A stretch of 37,181 nt of DNA from an uncultured Muribaculaceae bacterium (GCA_910578305.1 CAJTQH010000004.1:21714-58894); one strand, 5' to 3'; counted from the stretch's first letter, positions 8,799 through 16,969 are shown. Notes: generated by a model from the sequence alone, not told the origin. A program made the numbers and translations.

Positions 8799-9014
8799 AT
8801 GAACTCATCGTTACTTATCTGGATTTGTGTGGCCTCATTGGCGTCTATAGTCATGATTGTACGCATTGTAAGCTCTATGAGACATCGCGGAAAGACGTCC
8901 GAAACATCTCGCAATTTTATTGAGTTAGGCCATGAATGTGAGGAATTTTTCATTCCTGGAGACCGGTCGATTTATGAAAATGAGTATGACTATGACGACA
9001 TTGAAGACTTATAA
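8799..9014 (+). CDS. Small single-pass membrane protein of unknown function, upstream of thrE-like genes
   Basis: A 71-residue ORF from the ATG at 8799 (MNSSLLIW). It shows one N-terminal transmembrane helix (about residues 3-25), a basic stop-transfer segment (RHRGK), and an acidic, tyrosine-rich tail (ENEYDYDDIEDL). Its last 35 bp overlap the start of the ThrE-like gene in another frame, a typical coupled arrangement. An upstream in-frame ATG at 8772 would add nine residues, but then the helix would start later. I do not recognise a family. It could be an accessory subunit of the exporter (inference), or a chance ORF. Confidence 0.5.
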   Translation: MNSSLLIWICVASLASIVMIVRIVSSMRHRGKTSETSRNFIELGHECEEFFIPGDRSIYENEYDYDDIEDL

Positions 9015-9774
9015 TCCATCGGTAGATGAACTGTGTATGTTTCTTTCCAAATATTCTGACAGATTGTTCGGTAGTGGAGCTACATGTATCAGGCTTGTGA
9101 AAAACGTGTCGCGTATTGCGAATGCATACGGGTGTAACGCCGAAATTTCCATTTTCCCGCGCCATATACATCTCATGATCATGGATCAGGCCGGTAACAT
9201 CTGCACAGCAGTGACATCAATACAGGATCGTCCGGCAGATTTTGCGCTCAACACAGCTCTGAGTAAACTCAGTTGGAACATTTCAGACCGGGAAATTGAT
9301 TTTCAGTGCGCTATCCGATTGTTCAACCGTATTAGCAATATATCTCGTACATCACCCACTATGGAATTAATTCTGGTATCATTGGCCAATGCTTCATTTT
9401 GCCGTCTTTTTGGCGGAGATGCAATGGCCATGGTTGTGGTATTCATAGCTACTTTTGCCGGATATACAGCTAAACAGCAATTAATCGCACGACACACCGA
9501 TTTCCGCATAACCGCTCTTATATGCTCGTTCATATCGGCTGTACTTGCCGCCGGAGACATCCTCTTCGGATTTAGCTCTACACCGGTCATTGCCATTGGA
9601 ACGAGCATACTGTATCTTGTGCCCGGTATACCGTTTATCAATTCTTTTTGTGATATGATAGACCGACATTACATCTGCGCCATGGGGCGGCTTATGAATG
9701 CCGTTGTGATCACATGTTGCCTGTCGGCCGGCCTATGTGCAGGCATGTATTTTATGAATATAGGTATGTTTTGA
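8980..9774 (+). CDS. Threonine/serine exporter, ThrE-like N-terminal subunit (DUF1212 type)
   Basis: About 264 residues from the ATG at 8980. The soluble N-terminal ~120 residues resemble the conserved part of ThrE/YjjP (LFGSGATCIRLVKNVSRIANAYG ending in hydrophobic strands). About five transmembrane helices follow, from residue ~125 to the end. In Corynebacterium ThrE this domain and the following one form one protein that exports threonine and serine; in many bacteria they are split, as in E. coli YjjP/YjjB, a pair linked to succinate export. The downstream gene encodes the second half, 9 bp away. Starts at 8932, 8974, 8986 and 8992 are also in frame; 8980 is my choice. The substrate cannot be read from sequence. 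Confidence 0.82.
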   Translation: MSMTMTTLKTYNPSVDELCMFLSKYSDRLFGSGATCIRLVKNVSRIANAYGCNAEISIFPRHIHLMIMDQAGNICTAVTSIQDRPADFALNTALSKLSWNISDREIDFQCAIRLFNRISNISRTSPTMELILVSLANASFCRLFGGDAMAMVVVFIATFAGYTAKQQLIARHTDFRITALICSFISAVLAAGDILFGFSSTPVIAIGTSILYLVPGIPFINSFCDMIDRHYICAMGRLMNAVVITCCLSAGLCAGMYFMNIGMF

Positions 9775-9783
9775 TTTCCTGCT

Positions 9784-10293
9784 ATGGAAAATATGACTAT
9801 ACAATTTTTTCAAGATGCTTTATTTTCAGCGATAGCTGCTATTGGTTTTGCATCAATAAGCAATCCGCCACGACAAGCCTACATATTCTGTGCGCTTATA
9901 GCTGCTATAGGACATTCAGTGCGTTTCTTGTTGCTGGAATGCATCAGTCCGCACCTACATATAGTGCCGTCTACGGCGATAGCATCTCTCATAATCGGTG
10001 TCTTGGCTGTAATAATATCCCCACGCACGCGAGTGCCGGCCGAAACTTATCTTTATCCGGCACTGCTTCCCATGATTCCGGGTATATACGCCTACCGTGC
10101 ATTCGGAGGTCTGATGATGTGTCTGTATCATGATTCGGAATATGCATTTACTCATTATTTCTATCTTTTTGCCGGTAACGCCATCACATGTTTCTCCATT
10201 CTGCTAAGCATGGCTATCGGAGCCACAATACCTATGTTTCTTATGAAAAAGATATCGTTCCAAGCTACTCGTCACAGCAACATATCACAATAA
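9784..10293 (+). CDS. Threonine/serine exporter, ThrE_2-like C-terminal subunit
   Basis: A 169-residue, almost entirely hydrophobic protein with four to five membrane helices. It has the YLYPALLPMIPGIYAYRA motif typical of the ThrE_2 (DUF3815, YjjB-type) family. It begins 9 bp after the DUF1212-type gene and should form a heteromeric inner-membrane exporter with it. The length matches the family. The final bases overlap the likely -7 box of the downstream lysR-type gene. Confidence 0.82.
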   Translation: MENMTIQFFQDALFSAIAAIGFASISNPPRQAYIFCALIAAIGHSVRFLLLECISPHLHIVPSTAIASLIIGVLAVIISPRTRVPAETYLYPALLPMIPGIYAYRAFGGLMMCLYHDSEYAFTHYFYLFAGNAITCFSILLSMAIGATIPMFLMKKISFQATRHSNISQ

Positions 10294-10297
10294 TTAG

Positions 10298-10305
10298 TAA
10301 TTTTG
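10298..10305 (+). promoter_or_regulatory. Possible -7 box of the LysR-type gene
   Basis: TAATTTTG matches TAnnTTTG exactly, 17-24 bp before the start codon, but no clear -33 element lies 19-21 nt upstream. If used, the leader would be only about 10 nt. Confidence 0.4.
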
Positions 10306-10321
10306 CATCATATTTATGTCT

Positions 10322-11224
10322 ATGGAATTACGTCAGCTTAAATATTTTACTCGTGTTGCCGAAACATTGAATTTTTCGGAAGCCGCTAAAAGTCTGTTCA
10401 TCACCCAAAGTACTTTATCGCAGCAGATCAAGCAACTTGAATCCGAACTCGATGTCAAGTTATTGACTCGCACAAGCCACAGCGTGTCGCTTACAGAAGC
10501 CGGAGCCGAATTGCTTCCATACGCCAGGAAAACAATTAAGGATGCCGAAATGTGTGCTATAAGGATCGATGATCTCAAGCATATCTTATGCGGCACACTC
10601 AACATTGGTGTGACTTATTCATTCAGTCCCATACTGACTGAAACCCTTGTGGAGTTTATGAAGATATACCCGAAAGTTAAGCTCAATATCTTTTATCGCC
10701 CTATGACTGAACTGATGGATCTGCTTCGAGCCAGAGGGGTTGATTTCGTATTGGCATTCAAACCTTGGGAATCAATGCCCGACATTGTATCTCATGTCCT
10801 GTTTCAGAATTGTCTTGCCGCCATTGTAGGCGACAGGCACTCTCTTGCTCATAAAAAGCACATTACACTTCAAGAACTGGAAGCTTATGATATTGCTCTT
10901 CCGGCCAAGGGACTTCAGGCTCGCAACGCATTTGAAAATCTTATATCCGGATATAACTCTTCATTCAATATCCGAGCCGAATTGAATGAAGTAAACATAC
11001 TACTTGAGCTTATCCGTCGCAATCATCTCGTGACAGTACTTGCCGAAGCTACTATCCATGACGAAAAAGGAGTAAAAGCCATCCCTATCGATATGACCGG
11101 CAATGAAATGACCGGATGCGTCCATACGCTAAAAGATTCTTATCATAAGCGTTCAATGCAAGAATTCATAAGAATGCTACGTGACTCTTTGGCTATAAAG
11201 GAGCGCGTCAATGCATGGCTGTAA
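10322..11224 (+). CDS. LysR-family transcriptional regulator
   Basis: A 300-residue LTTR. The N-terminal winged HTH (residues 1-60) starts MELRQLKYF and contains NFSEAAKSLFITQSTLSQQIKQLE. A linker helix and a periplasmic-binding-protein-like effector domain follow (about 90-295). I took the ATG at 10322 because MELRQL is the usual LysR start; an ATG at 10316 would add two residues. The closest named relatives by eye are CynR/CbbR/OxyR-like, but neither effector nor target can be read. LTTRs usually control a divergent gene, and here none is divergent: the exporter genes lie upstream on the same strand and the sulfatase converges. The target may therefore be remote, or may include the exporter. 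Confidence 0.88.
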   Translation: MELRQLKYFTRVAETLNFSEAAKSLFITQSTLSQQIKQLESELDVKLLTRTSHSVSLTEAGAELLPYARKTIKDAEMCAIRIDDLKHILCGTLNIGVTYSFSPILTETLVEFMKIYPKVKLNIFYRPMTELMDLLRARGVDFVLAFKPWESMPDIVSHVLFQNCLAAIVGDRHSLAHKKHITLQELEAYDIALPAKGLQARNAFENLISGYNSSFNIRAELNEVNILLELIRRNHLVTVLAEATIHDEKGVKAIPIDMTGNEMTGCVHTLKDSYHKRSMQEFIRMLRDSLAIKERVNAWL

Positions 11225-11253
11225 AAGCAACCCGGACAATCCAGTGCTTTTTT
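11223..11253 (+). terminator. Terminator after the LysR-type gene
   Basis: AAAAGCA (11223-11229) pairs with TGCTTTT (11245-11251) around a 15-nt loop, followed by further T. It begins at the LysR stop and runs into the stop of the convergent sulfatase gene. Confidence 0.5.
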
Positions 11254-12799
11254 ATCTCACATCATCGGGCCATGGGCACGGTTTTCCTGAGACCTTGAAC
11301 GACGGACGCGATGCGCCAACGCTACGCAGATATGTGCCAAGCTCTTTTGAGAGAGTCTCTACGACATCAGGCCGAACCGAAGCCATGTCGTTGGTTTCCG
11401 ATAGATCTTGCTCTATATCATAGAGTTCTTTCTTCCCACTGGCATAATTGTATATAAGTTTCCATTGATTTTTGCGTATGGCACAATTGAGATCTATGCC
11501 AGGGCCGGGGAGTCCCCAAACGTTAGGGAAATTCCAAATCAGAGCACGGTCTACCGATGGATCACCATTACCATCGATTAGTGACACAAAACTGATACCG
11601 TCTATCTCATGTCCATAGTGATTGGATTTTTGGGGATCAATTCCGGCCATTTCTGTTATAGTGGGATAGAAGTCCTCGATCATCACGTAGCTGTCGCACC
11701 GGCTTCCGGGTTTGGTATGTCCGGGCCAACGCACTATCATAGGTTCTCTGATACCGCCTTCAAGCAGAGAGCCTTTGCCGGAACGAAGCGGAGCATTCTG
11801 TGTATGAGGTTCTCCATCGCGCCAATAGGTGCTTGCCGCCAAGCCGCCGTTGTCGCTCATGAATATTACAATTGTATTATCGGACTCTCCATTTTCATCA
11901 AGCCAGTCAAGAATATCTCCGAGACTTTTATCCATCCCTTCCACAAGTGAAGCATATCCAGCCTCTTTTTCCGACAATCCTCTGTCAATATGCTTCTGAT
12001 AGAAGCGTACATCCCTGTCGACAGGGACATGCACAGCGTAATGCGCCATATATAGAAACCATGGCTGATTATATTTTTTAGCTTGATCAAGAGTTTTTAG
12101 AGCTTCCTGAGTGAGAGCTTCGGTAGCAAATGTACCGGTTCCCCAATAGTCACGCAAGCCCTCTATGGCGAAGTTTGATAAACGTTTGCCATTCTCATCG
12201 TGCCCATAATTCTGCTCGCTCAGATATGTAGCCAATCCGCCGGCGGCATTACCGGCAATATTTACTTCAAACCCCCAGTGATGCGGATTCTCACCAGGTG
12301 TATCCATTGCTCCGAAATGCGCTTTGCCTACATGAATAGTATGATAACCACTGTCTTTTAGTTCCTGCACGAACGATGGTCCGACATAAGTGTTATTGAT
12401 TCCTTCCACACGGCTTATGCCATTGTAGTTCCAGTCAGGAGTATCGATGCTGTCACACTTCTCGTCTGTAGGCGTATCTCTTTCAAGAGTCCAGTCAGTA
12501 ACTCCGTGCCTGGCAGCATTAGCTCCTGTGATCAGACTGCATCGTGAAGGCGAACTGATGGCACACGCATATGCCTGAGTAAACTTCATGCCCGAAGATG
12601 CCAGACGCTCCATATTGGGAGTTAGATATTTATTGTTATTTGGAGTCGGTGTCTGCGCAAACGGAACAGATGTGTCTTGCCACCCCATATCATCGACCAT
12701 AAATAATATGATATTCGGTCGCCGATCTTCAGAAGAAGCCATTGTGGGAAGAACCGATGATATGGCAGTGAGTATTAAAGGAATTTTACGTATTGTCAT
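11252..12799 (-). CDS. Exported serine-type sulfatase (alkaline-phosphatase superfamily, arylsulfatase-like)
   Basis: A 515-residue S1-type sulfatase. From the ATG at 12799 there is a signal peptide (MTIRKIPLILTAISSVLPTMAS), then the metal-binding start NIILFMVDDMGW (D36, D37). The maturation signature is S82-S-P-S-R86-C-S-L-I-T-G92, so the formylglycine precursor is a serine and an anaerobic sulfatase-maturating radical-SAM enzyme would be needed. FMSDNGG supplies further metal ligands. A longer ORF reaches 12832, but the added residues precede the signal peptide. The likely role is desulfation of host mucin glycans or glycosaminoglycans in the periplasm. No SusC/SusD pair, glycosidase or maturase is nearby. 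The gene converges with the LysR gene; a hairpin separates it from the upstream TonB receptor. Confidence 0.92.
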   Translation of the reverse strand: MTIRKIPLILTAISSVLPTMASSEDRRPNIILFMVDDMGWQDTSVPFAQTPTPNNNKYLTPNMERLASSGMKFTQAYACAISSPSRCSLITGANAARHGVTDWTLERDTPTDEKCDSIDTPDWNYNGISRVEGINNTYVGPSFVQELKDSGYHTIHVGKAHFGAMDTPGENPHHWGFEVNIAGNAAGGLATYLSEQNYGHDENGKRLSNFAIEGLRDYWGTGTFATEALTQEALKTLDQAKKYNQPWFLYMAHYAVHVPVDRDVRFYQKHIDRGLSEKEAGYASLVEGMDKSLGDILDWLDENGESDNTIVIFMSDNGGLAASTYWRDGEPHTQNAPLRSGKGSLLEGGIREPMIVRWPGHTKPGSRCDSYVMIEDFYPTITEMAGIDPQKSNHYGHEIDGISFVSLIDGNGDPSVDRALIWNFPNVWGLPGPGIDLNCAIRKNQWKLIYNYASGKKELYDIEQDLSETNDMASVRPDVVETLSKELGTYLRSVGASRPSFKVSGKPCPWPDDVR

Positions 12800-12834
12800 A
12801 TCTGATATTTCTGATTTAAGGATAATATACACAG

Positions 12835-12866
12835 CAAAAATAGCGAAATTTCAGGATATATCCAGC
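12835..12866 (-). promoter_or_regulatory. Probable sulfatase promoter
   Basis: On the minus strand TATTTTTG (12842-12835) matches the -7 consensus exactly. The -33 position, 20 nt upstream (about 12863-12866), is a poor match. The predicted leader is about 30 nt. Confidence 0.45.
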
Positions 12867-12886
12867 ATTATTATATAGGATCTGTG

Positions 12887-12930
12887 AAAACAGGTGCGTT
12901 GCGGCTTGTAGGCCATGACGCACCTGTTTT
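12887..12930 (-). terminator. Terminator after the TonB-dependent receptor gene
   Basis: AAAACAGGTGCGT (12887-12899) is perfectly complementary to ACGCACCTGTTTT (12918-12930), a 13-bp stem with an 18-nt loop. It lies 20 bp after the receptor stop, between two minus-strand genes, and so separates receptor and sulfatase transcripts. Confidence 0.75.
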
Positions 12931-12950
12931 TATACAAAGATCTGATGTAG

Positions 12951-15383
12951 TTACATTTTTCGACCGGTAAGATCGTCGTTTTCAATCGACTTGGCAGTCT
13001 TTTTTACCTGTGCATTGATCGAACCGAAGCGATACGAAACCGAGATTTGCGCACTTGTCGGATAGTCCTGATAAGTGTAGGACAATGAATTATAGGCCAG
13101 ATTGCAGTTTTTTGACTTATATCTCACAGTCCCGGGATAGAAAGGATTCCATGTGCTCAATCGTACTGTCAGGCGATCTTCTTTAAGAAATGATCGTTGA
13201 ATACTTAATCCATAGTTAAGCATGGCTATACGCACTGGGCGCATCTCATCATAAAGACCGTTAACACTGCCGGTCCATACAGACATGCTCAATGAGCCGC
13301 TTATATTCCATGGCAGTTTCTGGGATAGACGTGCATACACATTTCCGTCCCATCCGCCATTAGTTATGTCTATTGCCGGATTGGTGTAGTGCTTATATGC
13401 CACATTCCCGTTAAGCATCACTGTGGTTTTCTTTCCTGCCATCCATTGCATGAACATACCGGCCGAAAACGACTTATTATGACCTCCGTTGGCATAACCC
13501 GAATAAAGATGGTCGTTCTCTACATGCTGTACAGCCACTATGTCATTGTTGGTAAAGTTATATCCCGCAGTAAAATCCAGATTGATCTTTCGTCCAAGGA
13601 AACTATAATTCAGAGACAGAGAATTACTACGTGCGCTTCCAAGATCCGGATTCCCTTGCGAGGTCGTGGTCGGCGTTTCTGATACAGCCGGATTGAGATA
13701 GCTGATACCCGGTCGATTGATACGTGTACCAAACGATAGTTTTAGAGTGTTTGCATCGTTTATATTGTACGACATAGCGGCATTAGGTACCCAGTCATTA
13801 AGACTACTTGCAAACGACTTGTGATTGTCGTCGGCATAATTGGCCGACAGGCGTGAAAATTCATAGCGTATGCCTCCCCGCAGATTCACCCGACCGAGAC
13901 GTACCCGATAATCCGCGTATGCTGCCGCTACATGAGTGCGGTGGGAGAAATCGAGCAGCGGCTGATCGTCAAAGCCGATATAGTTTTGCTTCGTACGGCT
14001 ATGATTGTCACGATAAATGTATTTGGCTCCGATATCCATCACATGTATCTGACCTATCGGTCGCGTCCAGTCAAACTGCAATGTATGCTCTATGAAATCA
14101 AGTTTGAAATCCGAAAGGATGCCGGTATATGGCACTGGCATATTCACCATGTCAGTATATTCGGTAGAGCTGTTGTTGGTCTGATTGGTTGTCGATATCA
14201 TATACGACAATGTCAGATTTTCGCCTTTACGGCGTGTAGAATGCTGATAATTGAAATTTCCATTGATATCGAAATATCGATAGGGATTTTGTCGGGTGAG
14301 CGAATTGTAGCTGTAGATCAGCGTCCCGTCGGGAGCTGTGAGCGTATTTATTCCTTTTGAGTTCACGTCAATGTCATAATAATAACCGCCAAACTCCGCC
14401 GTGAAAAGATTCATCGAATCAAGTTCATAACTGCCATCAACTCCGAACCACGTCACCCACCCCGGATTACGGCTCGACGTCTCCGAGCGCTGCACATTGC
14501 CTGAATCGTCATATACACCCTCGCTCATGCTTCGGTTACTGCTCATGCGATTGCTCATGCGATTGCATCCGGCATAGAGCGATAATGTCACCTTATTGAT
14601 CTGCGAAGATCCCCATAAGTTTGGTGAAGGAGCATCGTTGCGTATATCATAGTTTAGCGACACATTTCCTGTGACACCCTTCATTACCGTAGTCTCAAGA
14701 GTCACGATATTCAGTATCGCACCGACCCCTTCGGCGTCTTCACGCGCACCCGGATCGGTAATAACTTCTATTTTCTTAATCATTGATGCCGGAATAGCCT
14801 TGAATATCTCCTTGGCATTTTTGGTAAACGAATTGTTGGGCCGCCCGTTTTTATAAATCTTGAAATCCGATGAGCCTTTCACTTTAATTGTTCCGTCGGT
14901 ATCCACGCTTACAAGTGGCACTTTTCGCAGCATTTCCTCCAGTGAGGATGTCTTCGACTCGTCATCGGCCTGCACATCGTAGCCTATGCGGTCTATCTCT
15001 TTCGACACAAGGGGTCGTGTGGCTGTAACTGTGACTTCGGCAAGTTCTGTGCCGGATGTCTTCACTATCATTCGTCCGAGATCTGCCACTGGCTCTTTTG
15101 CCGATACCGTAAAATCCCGTCTCAATGTCGAACGACCTATCGAAGAAATGCGTAGTGTGTATTTCGAAGGCGAGGGGAGTGACAATATAAATACCCCTTC
15201 GGCATTTGTAGTACCCATGGCTTTGGGTTTTATTGAATCCGTACGGCTGTACACTCGCACCGTAGCATAGCTTTCAGGTTCGCCGATTGAATCTGTCACC
15301 ACGCCTTTCACCTCATATGGAGCGGCATGAGACATTAGGCGTACCGTAAATATCAGAAATGTGATGTAAATATAGCGTTGCAT
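12951..15383 (-). CDS. TonB-dependent receptor, OMP_b-brl_3 type
   Basis: An 810-residue outer-membrane protein. In order: a signal peptide (residues ~1-20, ending MSHAAP); a carboxypeptidase-regulatory-like beta-sandwich (~22-110, starting VKGVVTDSIGEPESYATV); a plug domain (~125-235, with VKGSSDFKIYKNGRP and IKKIEVITDPGAREDAEG); and a large beta-barrel with many alternating aromatic strands. The C-terminal extension contains SIENDD, seen in this family. Such proteins take up substrates through TonB/ExbBD energy, but this subfamily has no SusD partner and mostly unknown ligands. No SusD or extracytoplasmic lipoprotein flanks it. The upstream 194 bp contain an operator-like inverted repeat. 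Linkage to the downstream sulfatase is probably only by location, since a terminator lies between them. Confidence 0.88.
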   Translation of the reverse strand: MQRYIYITFLIFTVRLMSHAAPYEVKGVVTDSIGEPESYATVRVYSRTDSIKPKAMGTTNAEGVFILSLPSPSKYTLRISSIGRSTLRRDFTVSAKEPVADLGRMIVKTSGTELAEVTVTATRPLVSKEIDRIGYDVQADDESKTSSLEEMLRKVPLVSVDTDGTIKVKGSSDFKIYKNGRPNNSFTKNAKEIFKAIPASMIKKIEVITDPGAREDAEGVGAILNIVTLETTVMKGVTGNVSLNYDIRNDAPSPNLWGSSQINKVTLSLYAGCNRMSNRMSSNRSMSEGVYDDSGNVQRSETSSRNPGWVTWFGVDGSYELDSMNLFTAEFGGYYYDIDVNSKGINTLTAPDGTLIYSYNSLTRQNPYRYFDINGNFNYQHSTRRKGENLTLSYMISTTNQTNNSSTEYTDMVNMPVPYTGILSDFKLDFIEHTLQFDWTRPIGQIHVMDIGAKYIYRDNHSRTKQNYIGFDDQPLLDFSHRTHVAAAYADYRVRLGRVNLRGGIRYEFSRLSANYADDNHKSFASSLNDWVPNAAMSYNINDANTLKLSFGTRINRPGISYLNPAVSETPTTTSQGNPDLGSARSNSLSLNYSFLGRKINLDFTAGYNFTNNDIVAVQHVENDHLYSGYANGGHNKSFSAGMFMQWMAGKKTTVMLNGNVAYKHYTNPAIDITNGGWDGNVYARLSQKLPWNISGSLSMSVWTGSVNGLYDEMRPVRIAMLNYGLSIQRSFLKEDRLTVRLSTWNPFYPGTVRYKSKNCNLAYNSLSYTYQDYPTSAQISVSYRFGSINAQVKKTAKSIENDDLTGRKM

Positions 15384-15448
15384 CGCCTTAATTAATTGAA
15401 ATATAAATGGTTGATAAGTCGCTATGTGTGTAGATGGGTAAAATCATA

Positions 15449-15476
15449 TATGCGTCACACTGATATTTGACGCATA
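15449..15476. promoter_or_regulatory. Operator-like inverted repeat upstream of the TonB receptor
   Basis: TATGCGTCA (15449-15457) and TGACGCATA (15468-15476) are perfect 9-bp inverted arms around a 10-nt spacer, about 66 bp upstream of the receptor start. There is no T-run, so it does not look like a terminator. A dimeric regulator site is the simplest reading (inference). Confidence 0.45.
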
Positions 15477-15577
15477 ATCTCGTATAATAGTTGCAGCCCC
15501 ACGTAAAAAAATTTACATGGTCGCATCAGGCTAACATGCCCGTATCAAATAAATATGCCAATGATCAGGCGATACCA

Positions 15578-16129
15578 TCAGTCTTTATCAAACAATTTTT
15601 CCTCTTCGTCAAGTTTGAAATTATGTGACAGCACAGCTATAAAATGAGATATCTGCTTCAGTGCGTCCATGGTCTGGGCTGAAATTTCCTTTTGTTGCAG
15701 TCGCATCATAAGCATGCCATAGAGAGCATTGAAGCACGTTTCTATCTCCCCGGCCTTCACGTCGCCCGCTTTTGATCGTAGTTCAACGATGTAGGGGAGT
15801 GTCTTATAAAATTCTGCCGTATAGATCTGAAATTTCGGATCTTTCAGAAGCGCCTGATGCAATGCTACCAACGCACTGAGAATGTTTTTATTCATTTGCA
15901 AATGTCCGTTTTTCTCCACACCCTCTTGACGCATCATGTCGATAAGCGATTCATACCACTCGGTCATATCATTACGCTGAGCATCACTCAGACCTTTATA
16001 ACGATCTATTACATTGGCTTTTATTCGCTCAATATCGAGATTGTTAGCCCTTATCATGTCTTCTATCTGCCACATATACAGCAGATATTCCGCAATATTG
16101 GATTTACGTTTTTCTGAAGCTATTATCAT
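15578..16129 (-). CDS. DUF4924 family protein
   Basis: A 183-residue, all-helical cytoplasmic protein. The ATG at 16129 gives MIIASEKRKSNIAEYLLYMW, the conserved beginning of the DUF4924 family of Bacteroidetes, followed by QIEDMIRANNLDIERI. An ORF reaching 16198 exists, but it adds 23 unrelated residues upstream of the promoter-like box. The family has no known biochemical role; no catalytic motif is visible. It is transcribed from its own region, away from the tRNA gene. The TonB receptor lies 194 bp downstream on the same strand and is probably separate. Confidence 0.8.
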   Translation of the reverse strand: MIIASEKRKSNIAEYLLYMWQIEDMIRANNLDIERIKANVIDRYKGLSDAQRNDMTEWYESLIDMMRQEGVEKNGHLQMNKNILSALVALHQALLKDPKFQIYTAEFYKTLPYIVELRSKAGDVKAGEIETCFNALYGMLMMRLQQKEISAQTMDALKQISHFIAVLSHNFKLDEEEKLFDKD

Positions 16130-16148
16130 AGTCGAGTCTATTTTATCA

Positions 16149-16156
16149 CAAAGATA
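16149..16156 (-). promoter_or_regulatory. -7 box of the DUF4924 gene
   Basis: TATCTTTG on the minus strand matches TAnnTTTG and places transcription start near 16142, about 13 nt before the ATG. The -33 position is a poor match. An inverted ACGTG-aacgc-CACGT repeat (16166-16180) occupies the spacer. Confidence 0.45.
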
Positions 16157-16304
16157 CGATAATTTACGTGAACGCCACGTGACGTACATAAAATACAACG
16201 CATAACAACAAAAAATGTCGCATTCGATATTATTCCGATTATTAGGCAGTTATATTTTACGGGCAAAAAAAATGCAATTTGCTCAAAAAAAGTTTCAAAA
16301 AATA

Positions 16305-16335
16305 TTTGTCAGTTTCAAAAAAGTGCTTACCTTTG
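16305..16335 (+). promoter_or_regulatory. Promoter of tRNA-Gln
   Basis: TTTG (16305-16308), 19 nt, then TACCTTTG (16328-16335) is a full match to the Bacteroidetes primary-sigma promoter. Transcription would begin near 16342, about 42 nt before the mature tRNA. Confidence 0.8.
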
Positions 16336-16383
16336 CACTCGTTAAACGAAGCGACAAGAGAGCCGCTGATAACAACAAAAGAT

Positions 16384-16454
16384 TGTCTTGTGGTGTAATG
16401 GTAGCACGTCGGATTCTGGTTCCGCCTGTGAGGGTTCGAGTCCTTCCAAGACAA
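16384..16454 (+). tRNA. tRNA-Gln (anticodon CTG)
   Basis: A 71-nt cloverleaf. Acceptor TGTCTTG pairs with CAAGACA; the D-stem is GTGT/GCAC with an AATGGTA loop. The anticodon arm TCGGA-TTCTGGT-TCCGC places CTG at 34-36, reading CAG (Gln). The T-arm is GAGGG-TTCGAGT-CCTTC. The discriminator is A16454, and no CCA is encoded. Base pair 27-43 is T-C, a mismatch at the base of the anticodon stem. It is transcribed alone, between a strong promoter and a strong terminator. Confidence 0.93.
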
Positions 16455-16460
16455 CAAAGC

Positions 16461-16500
16461 AAAATCGCAACTGAATGTTTTCAGTTGCGATTTTCTTTTT
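16461..16500 (+). terminator. Terminator after tRNA-Gln
   Basis: AAAATCGCAACTGAA (16461-16475) and TTCAGTTGCGATTTT (16480-16494) form a perfect 15-bp stem with a TGTT loop, followed by CTTTTT. The hairpin can also act on the convergent minus-strand lipoprotein transcript, which ends at 16529. Confidence 0.9.
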
Positions 16501-16528
16501 ACATAATCCTTTTTCGAATCATATCGGG

Positions 16529-16951
16529 TCAGTAGAAAAATGTGGCGAGCTGGGAATCGTCGAGAACTACGGAGCATGCACCATTCTCGATAGCCATTTG
16601 CACTACGGGAGTCGACACTATCTGACCGTTTATGCTTATCGCTATTCTTTTGCCGATATGTTGCCGCGTAATTTCTTCATATCTCTTTTTGTCAGAGAAG
16701 TAAAACGGCACGGTAACACTATTGTCATCATCCGCATATCTACACAAAGACTGCACTGTCACTCTTTCTTCCATTAAACACGGATATACGGATGTCTGCG
16801 CGCTATCTGTTTCAGATAGTGAATAAATGGCCACATCTATTGACATGTCAACATCGGATTTAGCTGCCGAAGTTCCCGTCTTCGCACAGGCGGTTAAAAC
16901 CATAGTCGCGATGCAGACTACAAATACATCCAGATAAGTTCTTGCTTTCAT
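16529..16951 (-). CDS. Small lipoprotein with a SecD P1-head-like domain
   Basis: A 140-residue lipoprotein: hydrophobic signal and lipobox VLTAC (Cys22), then a low-complexity linker. Residues ~80-137 resemble the periplasmic P1 head of SecD: FSDKKRYEEITRQHIGKRIA, then ISINGQIVSTPVVQMAIENG and SQLATFF. In SecD that block reads, in general form, 'F..EEIT...IGK.LAI.LDG.V.S.PVVQ..I..G'. None of SecD's membrane helices are present, so it cannot be a translocase. It is the last gene of the sigma-factor unit, 18 bp after the membrane-protein gene. The SecD link is my recognition from motif order, not a search. The role is unknown; it may interact with the Sec periplasmic domain or sense envelope state (inference). 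Confidence 0.65.
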   Translation of the reverse strand: MKARTYLDVFVVCIATMVLTACAKTGTSAAKSDVDMSIDVAIYSLSETDSAQTSVYPCLMEERVTVQSLCRYADDDNSVTVPFYFSDKKRYEEITRQHIGKRIAISINGQIVSTPVVQMAIENGACSVVLDDSQLATFFY

Positions 16952-16969
16952 AATTTTTATCCTTTTTAA

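Noticed and set aside
11252..15383. Polysaccharide-utilisation locus formed by the sulfatase and TonB receptor
   Set aside because: There is no SusD-like gene or glycosidase, the receptor is of the OMP_b-brl_3 type, and a strong hairpin separates the two genes.
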